From: Deltaproteobacteria bacterium
GTDB lineage: Bacteria > Myxococcota > Polyangia > Polyangiales > B10-G4
Direction: 5' to 3'
DNA: 5,509 bases
Assembly (NCBI GenBank): GCA_019312705.1
Contig: JAFDCW010000364.1
Span: 1-5,509, forward strand
The notes beneath the pieces are model-generated. The model was not told the DNA's origin. It saw only the letters and a list, made by a program, of their open reading frames with translations, and made no database searches. The position numbers and the translations under genes are program-made. This document shows positions 1 to 5,509 of this stretch, one piece after another (position 1 is the stretch's first letter; the number at the start of each line of letters is the position of its first letter).

Positions 1-1580
1 TCACCCCCGAGGCCGAACGCGCCGCCAAGAAGCAGCTCTCCCGCATGCGGTCGATGTCTCCGGCAGGCAGCGAGTACCACGTGTCACGGCAGTACGTGGA
101 GTGGCTGGCCGATCTGCCTTGGGGCAAAGTCACCGCCGATCGTCTCGACGTCGGCGAAGCGCGCCGGGTCCTCGACGAGGACCACCACGGCCTCGAGAAG
201 ATCAAACGACGTATCCTCGAGTACATCGCCGTCCGCAAGCTCCGGAGCGACAAAAAAGGGCCGATCCTCTGCCTGGTCGGCCCGCCCGGGGTCGGCAAGA
301 CGAGCCTCAGCAAGTCGATTGCCCGCGCGACTGGCCGAAACTTCACCCGCGTCTCCCTCGGCGGCGTGCAGGACGAGGCCGAGATCCGAGGCCACCGACG
401 AACGTACGTGGGCTCCTTCCCGGGACGGATCATCGGCGCCTTCAAGAAGGCCGGTTCACGTAACCCGGTGATGCTCCTCGACGAGGTGGACAAGTTGGGC
501 AGCGACTTCCAGGGCGACCCTGGGAGCGCGCTCCTCGAGGTCCTCGACCCCGAACAGAATTCCGAGTTCGTCGACCACTACCTCGACGTGCCCTTCGATC
601 TTTCGCAGGTGTTGTTCGTCGCGACGGCGAACCGGAAGGACACCATTCCCCGGCCCCTCCTCGATCGCATGGAGATGATCGAGCTGCCCGGGTACACCCG
701 CGACGAGAAACTCGCGATCGCACAGCAGTTCTTGATCCCGAAGCAGCTCTCGGAGCACGGGCTGTCTCCCGAGCGACTCGAATTCCTCGAGTCGGGCGTC
801 GACAAGCTCGTCGACGAGTACACCCGAGAAGCCGGCGTTCGAAAACTCGAGCAGATGGTGGCGGCCGTGTGCCGCGCCGTCGCGGTGCGCCTTGCCCATG
901 GCGAAGACGTGATGGAACAGGCCGGCCCGGAGTTCGTCGAGGACGTCCTCGGCCCGCCGCGGATCAAGCCCCAGAAGGTCGAACGTCACGGGAAGGCCGG
1001 CGTCGCGACCGGTCTGTCGTGGACGCCCTCAGGGGGCGACCTGATGTTCGTCGAGTCCCAGCGCATGCCCGGGAAGGGTCGAATCCACCTCACCGGAAGC
1101 ATGGGCGGCATTCTCAAGGAGTCGGTCGCCACCGCGTTCACCTACATCCGAGCTCGCCCGGACAAATTCGGCCTGCCGGAAGATTTCCTGTCGAAGATCG
1201 ACGTGCACGTGCACCTTCCCCAGGGATCGGTGAAAAAGGACGGTGCAGCGGCGGGAATGGCGATCTTCGTATCCCTCGCCTCGATGCTCACCCGTATCGA
1301 GGCGAGGCCCGATGTCGCCATGAGCGGCGAAGTCACGCTCCGCGGCGCGGTGCTCAAGGTCACCGGCATCAAGTCCAAGTGCCTCGCGGCCCATCGCGCA
1401 GGGATCAAACACGTGATCCTCCCGAAGCGAAACGAGCCCGACCTCGACGAGCTCCCCGAGCAGGTGCGCAAAGGCCTCGAGATTCACCTCGTCTCGAAGG
1501 TCAGCGAGGTCCTCGAACTGGCCCTCGTGATGGAAGCGCCGGAGACCACGGCGGCGGCGCCGGCCGCCCCGCCGGCCTGA
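1..1580 (+). CDS. lon: Lon (LonA-type) AAA+ protein, 5'-partial, catalytic Ser replaced by Ala
   Basis: ATP-dependent cytosolic Lon of family S16, which normally unfolds and degrades damaged and regulatory proteins. The reading frame is open from base 3, giving 525 visible residues (fragment numbering). The ATG at 45 is internal, because Lon-like sequence precedes it. About 270-300 N-terminal residues lie outside the window. AAA+ module: Walker A GPPGVGKT (residues 93-100, 279-302), Walker B VMLLDEVD (from 468), sensor-1 ATAN, arginine finger in LLDRME and sensor-2 in TREAGVRKLE. Peptidase domain: TGLSWTPSGGDL, HVHLPQG, then KKDGAAAG where LonA has PKDGPSAG. The serine position (residue 416, 1248-1250) is GCG alanine. 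The catalytic lysine is kept in GIKSK (residue 459, 1377-1379), 43 residues on as in E. coli S679/K722. An Ala/Pro-rich tail ends the protein. Identity as Lon is certain. Loss of proteolysis is inferred from the Ser-to-Ala change. ATPase and chaperone activity may remain. Confidence 0.97.
   Translation, partial: TPEAERAAKKQLSRMRSMSPAGSEYHVSRQYVEWLADLPWGKVTADRLDVGEARRVLDEDHHGLEKIKRRILEYIAVRKLRSDKKGPILCLVGPPGVGKTSLSKSIARATGRNFTRVSLGGVQDEAEIRGHRRTYVGSFPGRIIGAFKKAGSRNPVMLLDEVDKLGSDFQGDPGSALLEVLDPEQNSEFVDHYLDVPFDLSQVLFVATANRKDTIPRPLLDRMEMIELPGYTRDEKLAIAQQFLIPKQLSEHGLSPERLEFLESGVDKLVDEYTREAGVRKLEQMVAAVCRAVAVRLAHGEDVMEQAGPEFVEDVLGPPRIKPQKVERHGKAGVATGLSWTPSGGDLMFVESQRMPGKGRIHLTGSMGGILKESVATAFTYIRARPDKFGLPEDFLSKIDVHVHLPQGSVKKDGAAAGMAIFVSLASMLTRIEARPDVAMSGEVTLRGAVLKVTGIKSKCLAAHRAGIKHVILPKRNEPDLDELPEQVRKGLEIHLVSKVSEVLELALVMEAPETTAAAPAAPPA
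1274..1307. repeat. Perfect 12-bp inverted repeat inside lon
   Basis: The arms CCTCGCCTCGAT (1274-1285) and ATCGAGGCGAGG (1296-1307) are exact reverse complements separated by a 10-base loop (1286-1295). The repeat lies in the peptidase-domain coding sequence for SLASMLTRIEARP, and starts 23 bases after the altered serine codon. No U-tract follows, so it is not an obvious intrinsic terminator. In mRNA it would form a stable GC-rich hairpin. A function is not shown. Coincidence in GC-rich coding DNA is possible, although arms this long and this close together are uncommon in 5.5 kb. Confidence 0.6.
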
Positions 1581-1596
1581 CGATCACACTCTGACG

Positions 1597-3912
1597 ATGG
1601 CTCATTTTTTCGAGACGACGAGCGCGAAGTTGGCGCTCGGCGTCGCGACGATTGCCGGCCTCGCCATGTGCGCCTCGCCCTTGACCGGCGTACACGGCGT
1701 CGAGAGCGGTCTCGTCCTCGGGGTGCTCCTCCCGCCATTCATCGCCGCCGCGGCGGCGCGCATGACGGTGAGTCGCCGCCGCCGGGGGATGCCACTCCCG
1801 GCCCTCCCGGTCGTCGCCTTCGCGGTCGGCATGGCGACGGTCGTGGTCGCTGCGCCGCTGCTGCTGCTTTTCATCAACACCGCGCGCTTCCGGCAGTGCA
1901 CGCCGGGCCTGGGCCTCGCTTTCATGGTCCTCGGGCCCGTCCTCGGCGCCTACGCTGCAGCGACCCTCGGAGCCCTGAGCGCCATCGTGATCCCCCGGCC
2001 GCGCCTGAGCACCTGGGTCGCGACGCTCCTGCCCCTCCTGGCGGTCGGCGCCGGGCTCTACCGGTTCTGGAGTACGCCGGCGATCTTCGTCTATGGACTC
2101 TTCGCTGGGTGGTTCCCCGGGACCATCTACGACGAAGGCACCACGTTACCGATCGCGTACCTGACCTTCCGCGCGGGCACCGTGGCCCTACTCCTGGGCC
2201 TGACCCTCCTCGCGGCCCGGGGCCTGTCCCCGGCCGAGGGGAGGATCTCACCGCGGCGATTGCTGCGGACCCCCCTGGGCAGCGCCCTCGCACTGGTGCT
2301 CATCGCGGCCGCGGGCGTCATGCACGCCGAAGGAGAAACCCTCGGCCACCGGAGCTCGGCGGAGTTCATCGCAGAGGAGCTCGGGGCGACGGTCCGCGGC
2401 GAGCGGTGCGTCGTGCACGCGCCCCGGGAACTTCGCCGCGCCGACCTCGCCCGCGTGGTCGCCGATTGCGATTTCCGGGTCACCCAGGCCGAAGAGATCC
2501 TCGGGGTAAACCAAACGCAGCCGGTCTCGGCCTATTTCTTTCGTAGCGCCGACGAGAAGCGCCGATACATGGGCGCCGGCCGCACCTACATCGCCGAGCC
2601 ATGGAGGAACGAGGTCTACCTCCAGCTCGGCCGATGGCCTCACCCGGTACTTTTCCACGAGGTCGTGCACGTGGTCGCCGGAAATACCGCCGCTGGTCCT
2701 TTCCGGGTCGGAGGTCAGCTCGGCGGATTTCTGCCCGACCCGTCGCTCATCGAAGGGGTGGCCGTCGCCGTCGCGTGGAATGAGCGCGACGGCCTCACTC
2801 CCCACCAATGGGCCAAGGCGATGGTGGAGCTCGAGCTGATGCCGCCCCTCGAGGCGGTCTTCGGCCTCTCGTTCCTCGGCCAGCCCGCGAGCAACGCCTA
2901 CACCGTCTCCGGGTCCTTCGTCCGCTATCTGCTCGACGAGCACGGGGCGGGGGTGATCCGCGATGCGTATCTACACGGCGACATCGCGGCCGCCGCAGGT
3001 TTGCCCCTGGAAGAACTCGAGCGGGGCTACCGGGCGTACCTCGACACCGTCGAGGTACCCGAGGAAGCGCTCGCCCTCGCTCGGGTGCGCTTCGAGCGGG
3101 TCAGTATTTTTTCGGCGGTCTGCCCACACCTCGTCGCGCGGCTCCGCGGTCAACTCGGCGGGGACCTCGCCGCCGGAGATGCGGAGGCGGCCATCGCCAC
3201 GTGCGAAGAGTTGCTCGCCATCGACGACAACGATGTCGCCACCCGCGCGCGCTTCGCCGGCGTGCTCGCCCGGGCCGGTCGACACGACGAGGCCGCCGCG
3301 GTCCTTGCAGGCCTCGCCGGGGACCCGCCAGCACCGGCGCCGATCATCGCCCTCGGCGAGGAGACCGTCGCGGACGCGGCCTGGCTGACCGGCGACGGAG
3401 ATGGCGCGGCCCGGACGTACGCCGCACTCATCCTTCGACCCCAGACCGAGGGCGCGCGCCGCAATCTCGAGGTGAAGATGTTGGCAGCAGATTCAGGCTC
3501 ATCGGCCGACGCGAGCCGGATCCTCGATATCCTCGTCGGCGCCGACGGCGTGCCCGCCGACCGCGCCGTCGCCGTGCACCACGACCGGGAGCTCGCCGTG
3601 AGCCGCACCGACGGCCTCGGAGCCTACCTCGAGGCGCGCCAGCTCATGGCGAGCGGACGCTACGACCTGGCCCTCCCACGAATCCGCGAAGCCGGCGATC
3701 GAGGCCTCGAGACCCGTCTCTTGCGCCGGGAACACCAGCGAATGCTGGGAGCAACCCTCGTCGCCGTCGGTGATCTCGCCGAGGCCCGTCGAATCTTCGA
3801 GGCCATCCGTGACAGCTCCGGAGAGGACACCGGAGACCGCGTCCAAGCCAACGATTGGCTAACCCGCCTCGACTACCTCCGCCGAACCCGCACCGCCTAC
3901 GCCGAGCGGTAG
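1597..3912 (+). CDS. Polytopic membrane gluzincin metallopeptidase (peptidase MA-like) with C-terminal TPR-like repeats
   Basis: A 771-residue protein I cannot assign to a named gene. Residues 1-243 hold seven or eight hydrophobic helices, roughly 12-28, 36-54, 68-93, 103-132, 138-155, perhaps 160-176, 183-208 and 224-241. Positive clusters at 56-63 (RMTVSRRRR) and 217-224 (RISPRRLLR) suggest cytosolic loops, which would put the rest in the periplasm. Residues about 268-485 resemble peptidase MA-like gluzincins: YFFRSADEK, then H354-E355-V-V-H358 as zinc ligands and catalytic Glu, then E386 in LIEGVAVAVAW as likely third ligand. SGSFVRYLLDEHG and GLPLEELERGYRAYL follow, both typical of that fold. 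Residues about 525-765 are alanine-rich TPR-like helical pairs, for example 526-573, 674-700 and 713-738. The ATG at 1597 lies 16 bases after lon with no strong ribosome binding site, so translation may be coupled. C271 and C291 could pair in the periplasm. The substrate is unknown. Confidence 0.85.
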   Translation: MAHFFETTSAKLALGVATIAGLAMCASPLTGVHGVESGLVLGVLLPPFIAAAAARMTVSRRRRGMPLPALPVVAFAVGMATVVVAAPLLLLFINTARFRQCTPGLGLAFMVLGPVLGAYAAATLGALSAIVIPRPRLSTWVATLLPLLAVGAGLYRFWSTPAIFVYGLFAGWFPGTIYDEGTTLPIAYLTFRAGTVALLLGLTLLAARGLSPAEGRISPRRLLRTPLGSALALVLIAAAGVMHAEGETLGHRSSAEFIAEELGATVRGERCVVHAPRELRRADLARVVADCDFRVTQAEEILGVNQTQPVSAYFFRSADEKRRYMGAGRTYIAEPWRNEVYLQLGRWPHPVLFHEVVHVVAGNTAAGPFRVGGQLGGFLPDPSLIEGVAVAVAWNERDGLTPHQWAKAMVELELMPPLEAVFGLSFLGQPASNAYTVSGSFVRYLLDEHGAGVIRDAYLHGDIAAAAGLPLEELERGYRAYLDTVEVPEEALALARVRFERVSIFSAVCPHLVARLRGQLGGDLAAGDAEAAIATCEELLAIDDNDVATRARFAGVLARAGRHDEAAAVLAGLAGDPPAPAPIIALGEETVADAAWLTGDGDGAARTYAALILRPQTEGARRNLEVKMLAADSGSSADASRILDILVGADGVPADRAVAVHHDRELAVSRTDGLGAYLEARQLMASGRYDLALPRIREAGDRGLETRLLRREHQRMLGATLVAVGDLAEARRIFEAIRDSSGEDTGDRVQANDWLTRLDYLRRTRTAYAER

Positions 3913-3928
3913 GCCATCCGCTGCTCGG

Positions 3929-4006
3929 TAAACAGTGCCGCATGGGGCGCGAGACACAAGCGAGGCCAGATCGCGCCGTGGATCACGGCCCAGGCGGCGC
4001 TGTTTA
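3929..4006. terminator. Nested inverted repeat in convergent gap, candidate bidirectional terminator
   Basis: The 91-base gap between the two convergent operons contains an outer inverted repeat: TAAACAGTGCCGC (3929-3941) and GCGGCGCTGTTTA (3994-4006). These match at 12 of 13 positions, and the remaining pair is a G-U wobble in the plus-strand RNA. A few further pairs extend inward. Inside the loop is a perfect 6-bp hairpin, GCCGTG-GAT-CACGGC (3975-3989). The right outer arm contains the TAA stop of the minus-strand gene. The position fits transcription termination for both operons. Neither strand shows a clear run of U after the stems, so a classical intrinsic terminator is not proven. Confidence 0.4.
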
Positions 4007-4603
4007 GCTGCCTTCTTGGAGGACTACGAAGCGCAGGTTCTTGAACTCCGATCGACCGAGCGTATAGATAACCTCGGTGAGGGTTCGGAACGGCGTTCGT
4101 TGGTCGGCGATGATCTGAACTTCGCCACGGAAGTTCTGACCCCGGAGAGACGCGATCTGCTTCAAGCGCTCTTTGTGCTGCTGAAGCTCACGATCGAGGC
4201 GGGTCACCAGGAAACCGGTGCCGCCCCCCTGCTTGTCGGCCGCATCGATCTGGCCATTCCGCAGCGTCAGAACCTCTCGGTCCTGGACGATGATCGCGTT
4301 GCGCGAGATCTTCACGGTCAGGGCGTCGACCTTGACCGTCTCGGAGGTCGAGTAGGGGAGGCGCAGCTCATCCGACTGCATGGTATCGGCCACCGACGAC
4401 GCAAACTGCATGATCAAGAAGACGAGAAGGATCGTCATCATATCCATCATCGGATAGATGTTCAGACCCATCTCCATCTCTTCTTCTTGCTTGCGCAGCT
4501 TGCCGCGGATGATGGCCTTCACCTGGCCCATCGTCGCCGGCGTCTCTTCGTGCCCACCCCCGTCGCCGGCGCCCGTCTGGCCCCCTTCGCCCTTGGTCGC
4601 CAT
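4004..4603 (-). CDS. ExbD/TolR-family energiser subunit, second copy
   Basis: A 199-residue single-pass inner-membrane protein, last gene of the visible operon. A Gly/acid-rich cytosolic head (1-24) and a basic then acidic segment (27-45) precede the helix at about 49-68. The motif GLNIYPMMDMMTILLVFLIM gives D54 at the position of the proton-carrying aspartate of TolR D23 and ExbD D25. The periplasmic part (about 70-199) carries a stretch rich in Gln, Lys and Arg at 135-155 (LDRELQQHKERLKQIASLR) that may be helical. It ends in an ExbD-like core, VQIIADQRTPFRTLTEVIYTLG. The start codon overlaps the preceding stop as TGATG, implying translational coupling. M25 is a possible alternative start, but the overlap favours the longer form. 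The family is secure. Whether it energises motility, TonB-like import or envelope maintenance cannot be told from this window. Confidence 0.93.
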   Translation of the reverse strand: MATKGEGGQTGAGDGGGHEETPATMGQVKAIIRGKLRKQEEEMEMGLNIYPMMDMMTILLVFLIMQFASSVADTMQSDELRLPYSTSETVKVDALTVKISRNAIIVQDREVLTLRNGQIDAADKQGGGTGFLVTRLDRELQQHKERLKQIASLRGQNFRGEVQIIADQRTPFRTLTEVIYTLGRSEFKNLRFVVLQEGS

Positions 4604-5169
4604 CAGCGCACACCTGCGGCAATGAGCACATCGGGGAAGAGCGCTTCGGTGTCCTTGTTACGGAGCGCGTCGAGGGCCGCAATCAAGTGACGGTACTCGA
4701 TGAGCGGGTCGGCGGTGACCTTGACCTCGTTCTCTTCGGGGAACTGCTCCTTGATGCGCGACGCGCACTCGGTGAGCCCGGCCCAGTCGTACTCGCCGTT
4801 GATCCGGGGCACGGTGATGACGTCCCCGGCAGCCGTGCTGTTGTTGACGTCCCGGCATCCTGGCGCGAGTTTCGCTCCGGAACCGGTCACAATCGCGCCT
4901 TGTTCGACGACGAGCACCGTCAAGTTGAGGGTCGGCTCTTCGTTCGAGCTCCTCCCGCCAATCCCACGGGAGTACTCGGGGAGCTGAGAGTTGATCTGCG
5001 CCAGCGCGATCGCCGTCGAGGTCGTCATCAACAAGAACATGATCAAGTTCATGACGATGTCGAGGAACGGGATGATGTTCAGTTCACCCGCCGCTTCGGA
5101 AGGATCGAGGTCGTGGACCTTCGTCTTCTTCCGAATGTATTGACGCTGGGCTGGTGTCAGCTTTGCCAT
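4603..5169 (-). CDS. ExbD/TolR-family energiser subunit, first copy
   Basis: A 188-residue single-pass inner-membrane protein. A basic cytosolic head (AQRQYIRKKTK) leads into ELNIIPFLDIVMNLIMFLLM. D37 matches the conserved proton-pathway aspartate of ExbD and TolR. The membrane helix spans about 33-56. The periplasmic domain (57-188) holds two cysteines, C105 (APGCRDV) and C135 (LTECASRIK), which could form a disulfide. It ends in VKVTADPLIEYRHLIAALDALR and LFPDVLIAAGVR. As I recall, this two-cysteine form with a FPDV...AGVR ending resembles ExbD-like proteins of myxobacterial clusters. The gene starts 31 bases after the ExbB-like stop and overlaps the next start by one base. The ATG has only a GGGG stretch nearby (minus strand, 5175-5178), so its ribosome site is weak. 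The two ExbD copies differ clearly and are not a recent duplication. Confidence 0.93.
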   Translation of the reverse strand: MAKLTPAQRQYIRKKTKVHDLDPSEAAGELNIIPFLDIVMNLIMFLLMTTSTAIALAQINSQLPEYSRGIGGRSSNEEPTLNLTVLVVEQGAIVTGSGAKLAPGCRDVNNSTAAGDVITVPRINGEYDWAGLTECASRIKEQFPEENEVKVTADPLIEYRHLIAALDALRNKDTEALFPDVLIAAGVR

Positions 5170-5181
5170 CGTATCCCCGAC

Positions 5182-5199
5182 GCCCCGTGGGCCCCGTGG
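5182..5199. repeat. Tandem 9-bp direct repeat between operon genes
   Basis: GCCCCGTGG occurs twice back to back (5182-5190 and 5191-5199) in the 31-base spacer between the ExbB-like stop and the first ExbD-like start. A single slippage duplication could explain it. No regulatory role can be shown from this sequence. Confidence 0.5.
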
Positions 5200-5200
5200 T

Positions 5201-5509
5201 TCAACCCTGCCGGCGCAGGGCGATGAGGTTTTCGAGCTTCATCGTTGCCCGCTCCATGTCCTGCTTCTGCTTCTTGGACATTCCATGGAGGATCAGGTGG
5301 GCGATCATGCAAAGCACAGCGATACCGAGACCGAGGGCCGTGTTGTACATGGCCTCCGAGATACCTCGGGAGAGAATCGCCGACGCCTCGGCCGGGTCGG
5401 CGAAGGCAACGGCGCCGAAGGCCTTGATGAGGCCCGAGATGGTGCCGAGGAGTCCGATCAGTGTCGCGATGTTGGCGAGCGACCAGAGGGCCCCGATGCG
5501 CTTTTCGAG
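5201..5509 (-). CDS. MotA/TolQ/ExbB proton-channel subunit, 5'-partial
   Basis: The C-terminal 102 residues of an inner-membrane proton-channel protein. Translation runs on the minus strand from the window edge to a TGA at 5201-5203, and the N-terminal part with the first membrane helix lies outside. Visible residues (fragment numbering): a helix at about 11-31, LANIATLIGLLGTISGLIKA, carrying the GLLGT threonine found in ExbB and TolQ; then ISEAMYNTALGLGIAVLCM (50-68), with the second conserved channel threonine in NTALGL; then a basic cytosolic tail, MSKKQKQDMERATMKLENLI. ExbB and TolQ pentamers surround an ExbD/TolR dimer and use the proton gradient to drive it. The two ExbD-like genes directly downstream are the expected partners. 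Family membership is secure, but exact subfamily and partner are not determined. Confidence 0.92.
   Translation of the reverse strand, partial: LEKRIGALWSLANIATLIGLLGTISGLIKAFGAVAFADPAEASAILSRGISEAMYNTALGLGIAVLCMIAHLILHGMSKKQKQDMERATMKLENLIALRRQG

Noticed and set aside
45..47. ATG at 45 as the start of lon
   Set aside because: The frame is open upstream to base 3 and the upstream residues (TPEAERAAKKQLSRM) match the Lon helical region that precedes the AAA+ domain, so this Met is internal.
456..989. Minus-strand open frame opposite lon
   Set aside because: It mirrors conserved AAA+ coding sequence and has no independent motif or start context.
1227..1229. Serine at 1227-1229 as a replacement nucleophile in Lon
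   Set aside because: It is seven residues before the normal position, in the loop after HVHLPQG, and cannot occupy the Ser-Lys dyad geometry without a rearrangement I have no evidence for.
2248..2943. Minus-strand open frame of 231 codons inside the metallopeptidase gene
   Set aside because: It lies opposite the HEVVH domain coding region, has no recognisable motif and is typical of shadow frames in GC-rich genes.
3107..3112. T-run at 3107-3112 as a terminator inside the metallopeptidase gene
   Set aside because: No stable GC-rich hairpin directly precedes it and the reading frame continues with coherent protein sequence.
1..3912. FtsH-like split system, with Lon ATPase feeding the membrane metallopeptidase directly
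   Set aside because: Positive clusters at residues 56-63 and 217-224 of the membrane protein place its HEVVH domain in the periplasm, away from cytosolic Lon. Kept only as a weak possibility.
1..3912. Many CTCGAG hexamers across the plus-strand genes
   Set aside because: They come from preferred Leu (CTC) and Glu (GAG) codons side by side in the two reading frames, not from an independent repeat or uptake signal.
3935..4690. Long plus-strand open frame opposite the ExbD-like genes
   Set aside because: It is antisense to two clear family members and shows no domain signal; it is open because of GC-rich codon structure.

Overview
The window is GC-rich, densely coding DNA with strong G/C bias at third codon positions. 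It has no tRNA, rRNA, CRISPR array or recognisable insertion sequence. The closest gene-content match I know is a myxobacteria-like or other former-deltaproteobacterial genome. The reasons are a LonA-type protease, a large membrane metallopeptidase with repeats, and a one-ExbB plus two-ExbD proton-channel operon of the AglRQS type. This taxonomic call is an inference from gene content only.

Left half, plus strand: the window opens inside a lon gene (to 1580) that lacks its N-terminal substrate-binding domain only because the window starts there. The AAA+ module is intact. The peptidase domain has alanine where the catalytic serine should be (codon 1248-1250), while the catalytic lysine, the two histidines and the aspartate are kept. 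It therefore reads as a naturally protease-dead Lon, the equivalent of the well-known E. coli S679A form. Sixteen bases later comes a 771-residue protein (1597-3912). It has seven or eight membrane helices, a gluzincin (peptidase MA-like) HEVVH...E domain and a C-terminal TPR-like helical region. The tight spacing suggests co-transcription with lon.

Middle: a 91-base convergent intergenic region (3913-4003) holds a nested inverted repeat whose outer right arm covers the stop codon of the opposing gene. It is a candidate bidirectional terminator, but it has no U-tract.

Right half, minus strand: this is an operon read from right to left. It contains a MotA/TolQ/ExbB channel subunit (5201-5509, 5' end outside the window), a first ExbD/TolR-like protein (4603-5169) and a second one (4004-4603) joined by a TGATG stop/start overlap. 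Together they should form a proton-motive-force-driven inner-membrane motor or energiser acting on a periplasmic or outer-membrane partner.

The most notable signal is the dead Lon next to a membrane metallopeptidase. The second is a perfect 12-bp inverted repeat inside lon, 23 bases after the mutated serine codon.
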